In this document: positions 46,501 to 55,123 of the stretch, one piece after another | How positions within the stretch are numbered: the first letter of the stretch is position 1 | Layout of the letters: every line of letters begins with the position of its first letter | NCBI GenBank assembly: GCA_016719165.1 | Contig: JADKAJ010000004.1 | Location: 1 to 64,000, forward strand | Source: Chitinophagaceae bacterium | GTDB taxonomy: Bacteria; Bacteroidota; Bacteroidia; Chitinophagales; Chitinophagaceae | DNA length: 64,000 bases | Direction of reading: 5' to 3' | Position numbers and translations under genes: made by a program | Notes under the pieces: model-generated | What the model saw: only the letters and a program-made list of their open reading frames with translations | Told to the model about the DNA's origin: nothing | Database searches by the model: none

Positions 46501-46891
46501 TGGCTAACCGGCGGCTATTGATATAATTTGCCGGCCTGAACAGGGCAGTAAAAGGAATCCGGTTGATGGATTCCATCAGCGAAATGGGATAATACTCCCA
46601 CATATTTTCTTTTATCTGCCTGACCTCCGGTATCCCTTTCTTTATGATATCACAATGTTTTTCTACACCTGAACTTTTATATTTGGAGTGATAGGTTTTC
46701 CGGGTAATGGGAGAATTTATATACAATACCCGGTTATCCCCGGAAAAATAAGTGGCAATGTTTTTACAGTTACTACCCAGTTCATAATACCAGGGTTGTA
46801 TACTTACCACCACTATATCCCGCCCCCTGATGGCAGTACCTGGTTGTAGTTCAGCTGCGTTTTCATGTATAGAGGGTTGTATTTCGGGCAT
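46478..46891 (-). CDS. Glycosyltransferase, N-terminal part of frameshifted gene
   Basis: About 137 residues from the ATG at 46891 (a TTG at 46918 adds nine). RGRDIVVVSIQPWYYELGSN and VLYINSPITRKT form the first Rossmann strands of a GT-B glycosyltransferase. The frame ends two codons after an A7 run (IKKSN, stop), while the adjacent frame continues the protein. Intact, the protein would be about 420 residues, normal for the family. It follows the HAD phosphatase gene by 62 bases, in one operon with the UbiA-type gene. The break may be a sequencing error, a real mutation or slippage control. Confidence 0.75.
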   Translation of the reverse strand: MPEIQPSIHENAAELQPGTAIRGRDIVVVSIQPWYYELGSNCKNIATYFSGDNRVLYINSPITRKTYHSKYKSSGVEKHCDIIKKGIPEVRQIKENMWEYYPISLMESINRIPFTALFRPANYINSRRLANDIKKSN

Positions 46892-46953
46892 TGATGGTAT
46901 TTGTGATAATGTGGACAATAATATTAGAAATACGTTACAACTTGATAATTATA

Positions 46954-47547
46954 TTATTGAAATGGTCTCATATAAGCATATTGGGCAAGAGCCAGCATTG
47001 GTTTGTCTCCGGATGTATCCCCATAAGCATAAATTTCTGCATAGGTACTAAGGTCATATGTTTCTTTAATCCTTCTTACTTTTTCCTGTCCGTGACAATT
47101 AGTGCCTTTTATCTTTCCGGTCAGTTGTTCATTATTTATCTCCAGTTGTGTGGCAATAAGGCTGAGTTTCAGGGATCGGGCCCATCCGATGATCCAGTTT
47201 TCCGGAGATGCAGAAACGATCACTACAGTTACCCCGGCTTTATGGAATTTTTCAATTTCCGTGAGTGCCTGCGGACGAATCAGACCTGGTAAGACCTGCT
47301 GGCCGAATTGCTCGCAATAATTTTGAAATTCAGGCAGGGAAATATTCTGGAAAAAGTATGTCAATATTTTTTCTTTAGCCTTCTGATTAGAGATGACTTT
47401 TATTTTATACGCAACAAGGTAATGACTGTGTAATAAAAAACCGGCATAGAAATGTATTTTGCCTTTACAGAATTTAATAAACTCAAGTAATGTGTCTTTG
47501 GTGGTGATAGTACCATCAAAATCAAAGAATGCAATTCCTTTTTTCAT
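46954..47547 (-). CDS. HAD-IB family phosphatase
   Basis: 197 residues from the ATG at 47547, chosen because it places FFDFDGTITTKDTL (HAD motif I, nucleophile Asp) at the N-terminus and overlaps the prenyltransferase stop as TAATG. VVIVSASPENWI is motif II, and YGDTSGDKPMLALA holds motif III/IV Asp residues. A helical cap lies between. It belongs to the SerB-like subclass. Coupled to a UbiA-type phosphoribosyltransferase gene, it may remove the 5-phosphate from polyprenyl-phosphoryl-ribose phosphate; this is inference. Confidence 0.83.
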   Translation of the reverse strand: MKKGIAFFDFDGTITTKDTLLEFIKFCKGKIHFYAGFLLHSHYLVAYKIKVISNQKAKEKILTYFFQNISLPEFQNYCEQFGQQVLPGLIRPQALTEIEKFHKAGVTVVIVSASPENWIIGWARSLKLSLIATQLEINNEQLTGKIKGTNCHGQEKVRRIKETYDLSTYAEIYAYGDTSGDKPMLALAQYAYMRPFQ

Positions 47548-48431
47548 TACTTGAACAGAGTTATGTCTTTCATATAAATGATCGATATGTAACTGGCGAT
47601 CCACAATAGTAAAGTGAGTTGGATAAACCGGTCTTTATAGAGTATTTTGGTAGGGGAGCCGGAGTCTGCCGATACATAAATGATTTGCAGGTATCTCATA
47701 ATACCGGCAATTACAAAGAGACAGGTGTAATAAAGCCGGTGGGTACCCAGTCGTTCAATTACATCATCCGACATTGTGTACATAAAGTAGGCAACAATGA
47801 TAACAGCAGAGACCAGCGCTAATAATACATTTAGAAACTCAAGGTTATATCCTTTTGAAGATTTACGCATATCTACCCCTGAACTTATTTTTAACAAAAC
47901 ATCATCCCGGCGTTTGCCAATTGCCATAAAGAGGGAGAGTAGAAATACCATGATCACAATCCATTCAGACAAAGGGATTTCGGCAATTACAGATCCGGCT
48001 TTAATCCTAAGGACAAATCCAATGGCCAATAAAATTATATCCAGGATGGGAATTGATTTAAGGCCAAATGAATAGCCCAGGTTAATAAGGAAATAAATAC
48101 CTAATACGAATAAAAACTTATCCCTAATCCACCAGGCTATCAGAAATCCACCCAACATCAATACTATACAAATAATGATAGCTGCAGACCTGGAAACGGC
48201 ACCGGATGCCAGGGGTCTTTTATTTTTAACAGGGTGTTTGCGGTCATCTTCAATGTCGCGGTAATCATTGATAATATAAATACTGCTGGCGATGAAGGAG
48301 AAAGAAAGAAATCCCCATAAAATGGCAATTATTTTCTCCATATTGAAAAGTTCTCCGGCAAAGAACAGGGGAATGAAAAGAAAAAAATTTTTTGCCCAAT
48401 CTTTTGGACGCAGTAATTTAATATAAGCCAT
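47547..48431 (-). CDS. UbiA-family prenyltransferase (decaprenyl-phosphate phosphoribosyltransferase-like)
   Basis: 294 residues from the ATG at 48431 (MAYIKLLRPKDWAKN, the normal family start; an upstream start adds 18 residues). About eight membrane helices. NDYRDIEDDRKHPVKNKRPLASG is the first Asp-rich motif of the Rv3806c-like branch, which uses phosphoribose pyrophosphate rather than making quinones. Its stop overlaps the HAD gene start, indicating translational coupling. It likely makes a polyprenyl-phosphate-linked pentose donor for envelope glycans. Confidence 0.87.
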   Translation of the reverse strand: MAYIKLLRPKDWAKNFFLFIPLFFAGELFNMEKIIAILWGFLSFSFIASSIYIINDYRDIEDDRKHPVKNKRPLASGAVSRSAAIIICIVLMLGGFLIAWWIRDKFLFVLGIYFLINLGYSFGLKSIPILDIILLAIGFVLRIKAGSVIAEIPLSEWIVIMVFLLSLFMAIGKRRDDVLLKISSGVDMRKSSKGYNLEFLNVLLALVSAVIIVAYFMYTMSDDVIERLGTHRLYYTCLFVIAGIMRYLQIIYVSADSGSPTKILYKDRFIQLTLLLWIASYISIIYMKDITLFK

Positions 48432-48604
48432 GGCCTGGTTTTGCGGTACTGGTGTAAAGCTATATGTTATGAATGAAAAATGCAATCGGAAATCTACAAA
48501 AAAGGGATTTAATAAGTTGGCATTATTTGGTTTTCTGCAATTTTTTTTATTTGTTTTTAAACTTAATTTTAAAAAATCTGTATACTTTAAAATGAAATTA
48601 TTTT

Positions 48605-48766
48605 ATGGGAGTGTGGAACCAGCTGGCAGAATACTTATTCCTGAAGAAAAAAGACCCGAACCGTCCAAAGGATAAATGGATCGGGTATATGCATGGTATT
48701 AACCGGATCAGCATTTTTGTTTTTATACTATGCCTTATTATTCTGGCAGTCAAATTACTTACCTGA
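48605..48766 (+). CDS. DUF6728-like small membrane protein
   Basis: 53 residues, ATG 48605, TGA ending 48766. The N-terminus MGVWNQLAEYLFLKKKDPNR and middle KWIGYMHGINRIS precede one membrane helix (IFVFILCLIILAVKLL). I recognise this layout as the small DUF6728 protein of Bacteroidota, function unknown. It is divergent from the UbiA-type gene and its last 12 bases overlap the 3' end of convergent lpxB. It is easily missed because of its length. Confidence 0.8.
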   Translation: MGVWNQLAEYLFLKKKDPNRPKDKWIGYMHGINRISIFVFILCLIILAVKLLT

Positions 48767-49867
48767 CAGAAATTGTAAAATGGAGGCGGCAGCCTTTGCA
48801 GAAGCATTGCCATCTTTGTGCAGCATTTGTTTAAGCGCTATATAATCTTTCTTAATCTCCCTGATCCGGTCTTCGTTATGCAACAGGCTGATCAGTTCTG
48901 TTTTGAGTTTTTCTGCCGTTAGATCAGCTTGTATCAATTCCTTTACCACTAATTTGTCCATAATCAGGTTCACCAATGAAATGTATTTCACTTTCACCAG
49001 TCTCCTGCCTATCTGGTAAGAGAGCCAGGAGCCTTTATAGCAAACAACTTCCGGCACATTAAATAAAGCTGTTTCCAGGGTAGCCGTGCCTGATGTAACC
49101 AGGGCTGCTTTTGACTGGAGCAACAGGTCATACGTTTTATTGGTCACATAGGAAACATTGGAATAATCCTTCACCAGTTGATTGTAAAAAGCTTCATCTG
49201 TTCCGGGAGCTTTGGCAACTATAAACTGGTAAGCGGGAAATGATTTACTCACTTCAAGCATTACCGGTAGCTTTTTCAAAATCTCTTGTTTGCGACTGCC
49301 CGGAAGCAATGCTACAATCGGTTTATCAGAAAATTTTTCGTTTCCGGATACCGATAACCTGGTTTCAATTACTTCTACTAACGGATGACCGACATATTCT
49401 ACTTCCCAGTTCCACTTATTTTTGAAATACTCTTTTTCAAAGGGCAATATGACAAGCATTTTGTCTATACAATCTTTCATCATTTTTACCCGGTTCTCTT
49501 TCCAGGCCCAAACTTGCGGGGATATATAGTAGATAACTCTATGCTTTTGTTTTTTTGCCCATTTGGCAATACGCAGATTAAAACCAGGATAGTCTATTAA
49601 AATGATTGCATCTGGTTTGTATTCCAGGATATCTTCTTTACAAAAGGAAAGGTTCCTGAAGATGGTCCGGAGATTTAGTAGTACTTCTGCAAAACCCATA
49701 AAGGCAAGATCACGGTAATGTTTTACAAGTTCCCCACCTTGTTCCTGCATTTTATCACCACCCCAGCAGCGTATCTGTGCAGAAGAATCATGCTTTTTCA
49801 GTTCTTTAATAAGATTGCTGCCATGCAGATCCCCGGATGCTTCGCCTGCAATGATGTAATATTTCAT
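48755..49867 (-). CDS. lpxB: Lipid-A-disaccharide synthase
   Basis: 370 residues, normal LpxB length. YYIIAGEASGDLHGSNLIKEL at the N-terminus and IRCWGGDKMQEQGGE, FMGFAEVL, LIDYPGFNLRIAKWAKK, YISPQVWAWKENR, ALLPGSRKQEI and VTSGTATLETALF are all LpxB signatures. It condenses UDP-diacyl-glucosamine with lipid X in lipid A synthesis at the inner face of the inner membrane. It lies downstream of surE and a 98-codon membrane protein gene in a likely operon. Confidence 0.95.
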   Translation of the reverse strand: MKYYIIAGEASGDLHGSNLIKELKKHDSSAQIRCWGGDKMQEQGGELVKHYRDLAFMGFAEVLLNLRTIFRNLSFCKEDILEYKPDAIILIDYPGFNLRIAKWAKKQKHRVIYYISPQVWAWKENRVKMMKDCIDKMLVILPFEKEYFKNKWNWEVEYVGHPLVEVIETRLSVSGNEKFSDKPIVALLPGSRKQEILKKLPVMLEVSKSFPAYQFIVAKAPGTDEAFYNQLVKDYSNVSYVTNKTYDLLLQSKAALVTSGTATLETALFNVPEVVCYKGSWLSYQIGRRLVKVKYISLVNLIMDKLVVKELIQADLTAEKLKTELISLLHNEDRIREIKKDYIALKQMLHKDGNASAKAAASILQFLSGK

Positions 49868-49886
49868 CGACAGCTCTTAATAAGGA

Positions 49887-50183
49887 TTAATTAAAAATTT
49901 TCAGCACCAAAATGCCTATACCGTAAATAAGAGTAACAATAAAAATTCCTTTGGCCGTATTATCCCGATGCGTATTCACATAGATCGTAAAAAGAACAGC
50001 ATTTGCCAGCAGACTGAGTGAACCAATTGACGTAATCAGCCTGTTTTCATGTATAAAATTGTCCAGGAATTCTATAAAAGTAAAAGAGGAAAATTTTAAA
50101 AAATAAATGGCTACCAGTCCAATAATAGGCCCCGTTAAACCAAGTACCAGGCCAAGCTTCAGGTTGTCTTTTGTAAGTATCAT
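49887..50183 (-). CDS. Small membrane protein between surE and lpxB
   Basis: 98 residues with three hydrophobic segments (LGLVLGLTGPIIGLVAIYFL, LITSIGSLSLLANAVLFTIYV, GIFIVTLIYGIGILVLKIF). Its ATG overlaps the surE stop codon (TAATG), and lpxB begins 19 bases after its stop, so all three are probably one transcript. No named family comes to mind. A role in envelope or lipid A biology is suggested only by its neighbours. Confidence 0.75.
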   Translation of the reverse strand: MILTKDNLKLGLVLGLTGPIIGLVAIYFLKFSSFTFIEFLDNFIHENRLITSIGSLSLLANAVLFTIYVNTHRDNTAKGIFIVTLIYGIGILVLKIFN

Positions 50184-51019
50184 TATTTCCAGCTTTTTTC
50201 CAGTTTGGCCTTTAAAACGTAATTCGTCAGATCAAATTGCACGGGTACTACACTTACGTAATTATTTGCTAATGCCCACACATCAGTGTCTTTCCCTTTA
50301 TCAAAGTTTACAAATTCGCCGGTCAGCCAGTAATAATGCCGCCCATGAGGGTCATTTCGTTCAATAAAATCTTCTTCGTACTTGGCATATGCCTGCCGGC
50401 AGATCTTTATGCCTTTTAGCAGGTCCACATGTATGGAAGGCACATTGACATTGAAAACGGTATGCTTGTCAAGTTTGGTTGTCAGCATTTTCTCAACAAT
50501 CAGCTTTGCAAATTTTTTGGCACCTGTAAAGTCAGCTTCTATACTATAATCAAGTAATGAAAAACCCGCAGACGGGATGCTCTCTATCGCTGCTTCCACG
50601 GCAGCTGACATCGTACCGGAATAAATGACATTAATACTATGATTAGCACCGTGGTTGATACCACTCAGGCAAAGATCAGGTTTCCGGTGAAGCACTTTAT
50701 CTACAGCCAGTTTTACGCAATCTACCGGGGTACCTGTGCAGGCATATGATTCCACTCCATCAAAAACTTCCAGTTTATGGAGACGCAGGGGCTGTCCAAT
50801 AGTAATGGCATGTCCCATACCCGACTGTGGCTTATCCGGGGCAACCACTACAATTTTTCCAATGTCTTTTACGGCTTCTACCAGGTTTCTGATACCCGGG
50901 GCAGTTATACCATCATCGTTTGTAATCAGAATAATAGGTTTTTCTTTTACTGATGGTTTGGCAACTTTCTTTTTTGCCGGAGAATTTTTCTTAGGAGTGG
51001 GGCTGGCTTTCTTTTTCAT
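50183..51019 (-). CDS. surE: 5'/3'-nucleotidase SurE
   Basis: 278 residues from the ATG at 51019 (a TTG three codons earlier is also open). After a Lys/Pro-rich 28-residue tail comes ILITNDDGITAPGIRNL, the SurE metal site with the Asp pair, then VVVAPDKPQSGMGHAIT, SGINHGANHSINVIYSGTMSAA and AYAKYEEDFIERNDP. The enzyme dephosphorylates nucleoside monophosphates in the cytoplasm. The basic N-terminal extension is longer than in E. coli SurE. It is divergent from the XRE/S24 regulator. Confidence 0.93.
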   Translation of the reverse strand: MKKKASPTPKKNSPAKKKVAKPSVKEKPIILITNDDGITAPGIRNLVEAVKDIGKIVVVAPDKPQSGMGHAITIGQPLRLHKLEVFDGVESYACTGTPVDCVKLAVDKVLHRKPDLCLSGINHGANHSINVIYSGTMSAAVEAAIESIPSAGFSLLDYSIEADFTGAKKFAKLIVEKMLTTKLDKHTVFNVNVPSIHVDLLKGIKICRQAYAKYEEDFIERNDPHGRHYYWLTGEFVNFDKGKDTDVWALANNYVSVVPVQFDLTNYVLKAKLEKSWK

Positions 51020-51125
51020 ACATAGCAAAAATCTTTGTTTTTTCCGGCTTAACCAAAATGACAGTTATAAACTATTTTGAAAATCTAAAATAATTAGTAT
51101 TTTGCAGCTAAATAAATTAGATGTT

Positions 51126-51875
51126 ATGGCTATTTCCAATCAAAATCTGAAATACCTCCGCAAACTGCGTGGCTGGACACAGGAGGAATTTGCCAACAAA
51201 CTCCGCATCAAACGATCATTGCTGGGAGCTTATGAAGAAGAAAGGGCAGAACCAAGGATTGATGTGCTCGAAGTGGTATGTGATATTTTTAAACTGACAC
51301 TGGATGATATACTCCGTAAGGATTTAAGTGATAATAAAAGTAACTATCTCGCCAAACGCAGGGCTATGAAACTTGCCAGTGGCAGGCCTGATATCCCTTT
51401 TGTACCGGTTAAAGCTGCCGCAGGCTATTTAGCTGGTTATGCTGATCCCGAGTTCATTGACGAGTTGAACACCTTCACCCTGCCAATGCTCACAGGCGGT
51501 AATTACCGGGCATTTGAGATCATCGGCGACTCTATGCTACCAACCCCCAGTGGCTCGGTAATAGTTGGGGAGAAAGTGGACAACCTGGATGAAGTGAAGA
51601 ATAATGCCGCTTGTATTGTTATTTCCCGCAACGAAGGAATTGTTTATAAAAGGGTGCAGAAAAATGGTCGTTTAAAGAATAAATTGACACTTGTCAGTGA
51701 TAATCCTTCCTTTCATCCCTACACGGTAAATGCAGAGGAAGTACTGGAAATGTGGCAAGCCCAGGTTGTTATTTCCAGGGCAAATACCCAAAATCGCTGG
51801 GATATGGCCCAGTTGGCCAATGTTGTGTCCGATCTGCAACAGCAGGTAACTTCATTGAAAAAGAGGATGAATTAG
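51126..51875 (+). CDS. XRE/S24 LexA-like transcriptional regulator
   Basis: 249 residues from the ATG at 51126; an upstream TTG is in frame. Residues 6-65 are an XRE helix-turn-helix (LKYLRKLRGWTQEEFANKLR, LGAYEEERAEPRIDVLE). Residues about 95-220 are an S24 peptidase-like domain with an Ala-Gly at the expected cleavage region (KAAAGYLAGY), Ser in IIGDSMLP and Lys in GIVYKRVQ. A coiled tail ends the protein (VVSDLQQQVTSLKKR). It is probably a DNA-binding repressor; whether it self-cleaves is unknown. It is divergent from surE and shares the short promoter region. Confidence 0.88.
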   Translation: MAISNQNLKYLRKLRGWTQEEFANKLRIKRSLLGAYEEERAEPRIDVLEVVCDIFKLTLDDILRKDLSDNKSNYLAKRRAMKLASGRPDIPFVPVKAAAGYLAGYADPEFIDELNTFTLPMLTGGNYRAFEIIGDSMLPTPSGSVIVGEKVDNLDEVKNNAACIVISRNEGIVYKRVQKNGRLKNKLTLVSDNPSFHPYTVNAEEVLEMWQAQVVISRANTQNRWDMAQLANVVSDLQQQVTSLKKRMN

Positions 51876-51947
51876 TCATTTTACTATAGAGGGATAGCTT
51901 TTTTTGCGTTTTTCTGCGGCAGCCTTTTATCCTTGCATTTTGTCTAT

Positions 51948-51955
51948 TATATTTG
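51948..51955 (+). promoter_or_regulatory. Candidate Bacteroidota -7 element
   Basis: TATATTTG matches the TAnnTTTG -7 consensus of the primary Bacteroidota sigma factor. It lies 18 bases before the ATG at 51974, which gives a very short leader. A weak TTG at 51933-51935 is too close to be a standard -33 element, so this is tentative. Confidence 0.35.
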
Positions 51956-51973
51956 TAGATGGCAACCAGCTGA

Positions 51974-54427
51974 ATGAGGCTTAAAAACTATATCTGCATA
52001 CCCTTTTTACTCCTTTGTTTTCAATCATTTTCGCAGGTTAAAACAACAGCGGCGGTAAAAGTAACCCAGGCGCCAAAAATTGACGGTGTATTGGATGACG
52101 GGGTGTGGGCCAATGCCCCGGTTTTGGGTGATTTTATCCAAAATTCACCAACTTTTGGATTGCCCTGCTCCCAAAAAACGGAGGTTAGGATTGTTTATGA
52201 CAATACTGCTATTTATGTTGGGGCGTACCTATATGATGATCCTGCTTTGATCAGGAAACAGTTTACAGCCCGTGATGGGGAACAACAGACGGATGTTGAT
52301 TATTTTTCTATCTTCTTTGATACTTATAATGATAAGCAAAACGGGTTTCAGTTCCTCGTAACTACTGCAAATGTGCAAACAGATGCAAGGCTTACCCCCA
52401 GTTATTCCGGTGATTTTGGCAGTTATGGTGATAAAACCTGGGATGCTGTATGGGAAAGTAAGGTGACTATGCAATCGGATGGGTGGATTGTTGAAATGCG
52501 AATTCCTTATATCTCTCTCCGCTTCGCCAAAAAAGATGTTCAGGACTGGGGACTTCAATTGCTCCGGTTCATGCGTCGGAATAATGAATCAAATTTTTGG
52601 AATCCGGTCAACCCGAAGGTCAATGGCTTTGTCAATCAGTTTGGTGGATTTACCAATTTGCAAAATATCGTTCCCCCCCTCAGGCTTAGTTTTTCCCCTT
52701 ATGTTACTACTGGTTACAGAACTTCTCCTGTTGGTAATACTTATCTGAATGAATGGCTGAGAAATGGGGGAATGGATGTTAAATATGGCATTAACGAAAG
52801 TTTTACACTGGATGCAACACTTATCCCTGATTTCGGGCAGGTAATATCTGATAACGTAGTGAATAACCTTACACCCTACGAAGTACAGTTCCAGGAAAAC
52901 CGGCAATTCTTTACAGAAGGGACGGAGATATTTAATAAGGCTAAACTTTTTTATTCACGAAGGGTAGGGGCAATGCCAGGTGGCTATTATGATGTACTGG
53001 GTATTGCTGATGCAGACCCAAACATTGAAATCGTGAAAAATCCATCCCGGACACAGCTGTACAATGCAATCAAATTCTCCGGCCGAACCAAGAAAAAATT
53101 GGGTATTGGAATTTTTAATGCAGTTACTGCACCGATTCATGCCATTATCCGGGATAAAACAACAAGAGAAGAGACGAAAATTGAAACCGAGCCCCTGGCA
53201 AATTATAGTATTGTTGTACTTGACCAGGCATTCAAAGGCCGCTCTTCACTCACTTTTACTAATACCAATGTAATGCGTAATGGCGATGCAAGAGATGCTA
53301 ATGTAACAGCATTGGATCTTGCTTTATACGATAAAAAAAATATGTATTCCTTTCAGGGAACGGCCCGCTATAGCAAAATATGGGGTACTGATCCTTATGA
53401 TGGATACAATACTACGGTGAAGTATGGTAAAGTAAGCGGCAACTGGCAATATTATGTACAGGGTAATGTGGAATCAAAAAACTATGATCCCAATGATCTG
53501 GGGATATTGTTAGCTGCGAATGAAATATCTTACCGCGGGAGCCTCTCTTACAGGAAGTTTGTCCCTACTAAAAACTTTATTAATTACAGTTATTCTATTG
53601 CGCCAAGACTGCAATACCTGTATAAACCTTATGCATACAGCAAATTTGATGTAACCGCAAGTGCATTCTGGATATTCAGAAATTTCTGGGATATTACACT
53701 CACTTCCAATGTGATTCCGGGATGGGAGAGAAATTATTTTGAATTAAGAACTGATGGTCGTCCTCTTAGCTATCCTGCCAATTATATTTTCCAGGTGGAA
53801 GGAAGTACGGACAGCCGTAAAAGGGTTTTTGTACGTTTTGGCAGTACTTATGCACTAGCTCCAAAATACGATAATGTTTATACCGGTGTCAGCCTTGGTA
53901 TGCGCTATCGTTTCAGCGATAAGTTTTCACTGGACCTGCAAACTGATTCCCACTTTGAAGAGAACCAACTGGGATATGCCTTCAGGCGGGAAGTGAACGG
54001 GGAACCTATCGTTGGTTTCCGTGATAACCGTGACTTTACTTCTGTTCTTTCTGGTATATACAATTTTGCTTACCGGCTTAATCTGACACTTCGGGCAAGG
54101 CATTACTGGAACAGGGTGAACTATATTAGTTTTCATAACGTTGATGCTAAAGGATATTTATTATCCCGGTTGTTTATCCCCGGACAGGATGAGAATTTCA
54201 ATGTATTCAATGTCGATGCTTTTCTTACCTGGGATTTTCGTCTCGGCAGCCGTTTAATACTGGGATATAAAAACTGGCTGGGTGAAGAAGAAATGGTTAA
54301 CATCGGTACGGGGAGGAATACGTACCTGAAAAACCTGGGAAACACATTCGACCTTCGCCACGGTAATGAATTTACTGTACGCTTTATTTACTTTCTTGAT
54401 TATAACCAGCTTCGCAAGAAACGTTAG
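51974..54427 (+). CDS. DUF5916 outer-membrane protein with CBM9-like N-terminal domain
   Basis: 817 residues. Signal peptide 1-21 (ICIPFLLLCFQSFSQ). Residues about 30-215 are a CBM9-like beta-sandwich: KIDGVLDDGVWANAPV, TEVRIVYDNTAIYVGAYLYDD, FDTYNDKQNGFQFLV and WIVEMRIPYISLRF. The remainder is DUF5916 with alternating aromatic beta-strands ending in a charged NQLRKKR, as expected for an outer-membrane barrel. Function unknown; some members are associated with proteolysis or glycan systems. The 3' end overlaps the convergent pdeM stop by 4 bases. Confidence 0.88.
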   Translation: MRLKNYICIPFLLLCFQSFSQVKTTAAVKVTQAPKIDGVLDDGVWANAPVLGDFIQNSPTFGLPCSQKTEVRIVYDNTAIYVGAYLYDDPALIRKQFTARDGEQQTDVDYFSIFFDTYNDKQNGFQFLVTTANVQTDARLTPSYSGDFGSYGDKTWDAVWESKVTMQSDGWIVEMRIPYISLRFAKKDVQDWGLQLLRFMRRNNESNFWNPVNPKVNGFVNQFGGFTNLQNIVPPLRLSFSPYVTTGYRTSPVGNTYLNEWLRNGGMDVKYGINESFTLDATLIPDFGQVISDNVVNNLTPYEVQFQENRQFFTEGTEIFNKAKLFYSRRVGAMPGGYYDVLGIADADPNIEIVKNPSRTQLYNAIKFSGRTKKKLGIGIFNAVTAPIHAIIRDKTTREETKIETEPLANYSIVVLDQAFKGRSSLTFTNTNVMRNGDARDANVTALDLALYDKKNMYSFQGTARYSKIWGTDPYDGYNTTVKYGKVSGNWQYYVQGNVESKNYDPNDLGILLAANEISYRGSLSYRKFVPTKNFINYSYSIAPRLQYLYKPYAYSKFDVTASAFWIFRNFWDITLTSNVIPGWERNYFELRTDGRPLSYPANYIFQVEGSTDSRKRVFVRFGSTYALAPKYDNVYTGVSLGMRYRFSDKFSLDLQTDSHFEENQLGYAFRREVNGEPIVGFRDNRDFTSVLSGIYNFAYRLNLTLRARHYWNRVNYISFHNVDAKGYLLSRLFIPGQDENFNVFNVDAFLTWDFRLGSRLILGYKNWLGEEEMVNIGTGRNTYLKNLGNTFDLRHGNEFTVRFIYFLDYNQLRKKR

Positions 54428-55092
54428 GGTAGCTGCATGATGCCATCTTCCACTATGGCGAACACCGTTTCATTTTTTTCAGGATTTACTTTAAAACCTG
54501 CTGTAAAACGACTGAATGCAGGCAGTATACAATACTCTTTTGTAAAATAAAAACAGGGAAACTTGAGCGACTGTTTTCCCTTCCCTTTGACGTTTATGGC
54601 TGGATGTAAGTGACCCGTAAAACGGTATAATCCTCTTTCCTCTTCCGTTAAGTCTTTTTCCGCTTTCAAATCATGTAAGAAAATGAATGGCCCGGTTTTC
54701 ATCTTCCAGGTGCTTACTTTAATAGCTGCTTCTTCATACCAGCTGTCAGCCAAAATATCATGATTGCCTTTTACTAAATCAATATGTAACAATGAAAAAT
54801 CCTTTCGCCATTTTAAAAATAAATCAAGCTCTTTATTAGCTGTACTATGTGTAAGATCACCGGCAATGATGAGCCTGTCCACTTTATACAGGTAAAGCTG
54901 TGCCATCAATCGTTGCAGATCAGCTTTATAAATACTTTGTGGTATGCCAATACCAGATTTTCTAAAATGGCCTGACTTGCCCAGGTGCAGGTCAGCAACG
55001 ATCAGCGTATTCTCTTCTTCCCATAGCAAACAGCGTTCCGGCGATACCCAGAATGTATTGTTACGGATAATATGGGGAACAGGGTTTTGCAT
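54424..55092 (-). CDS. pdeM: Ligase-associated DNA damage response endonuclease PdeM
   Basis: 222 residues of a calcineurin-like metallophosphoesterase. LIVADLHLGKSGHFRKSG gives the DxH metal ligands, IIAGDLTHS the GD, LVKGNHD the GNHD box, and FTGHLHPAINVKG the GHxH box. Upstream at 31 bases is the partner DEXH helicase gene. In other bacteria these two are grouped with an ATP-dependent DNA ligase and an exonuclease; neither of those is in this window. Confidence 0.9.
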   Translation of the reverse strand: MQNPVPHIIRNNTFWVSPERCLLWEEENTLIVADLHLGKSGHFRKSGIGIPQSIYKADLQRLMAQLYLYKVDRLIIAGDLTHSTANKELDLFLKWRKDFSLLHIDLVKGNHDILADSWYEEAAIKVSTWKMKTGPFIFLHDLKAEKDLTEEERGLYRFTGHLHPAINVKGKGKQSLKFPCFYFTKEYCILPAFSRFTAGFKVNPEKNETVFAIVEDGIMQLP

Positions 55093-55123
55093 TGAAAATG
55101 GAACGACAAATCTACTGTAAAAA

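Noticed and set aside
52671..52677. C7 tract in the DUF5916 gene as a contingency tract
   Set aside because: Short; several 6-7 base G/C runs occur in the window, so only the 9-base runs stand out.
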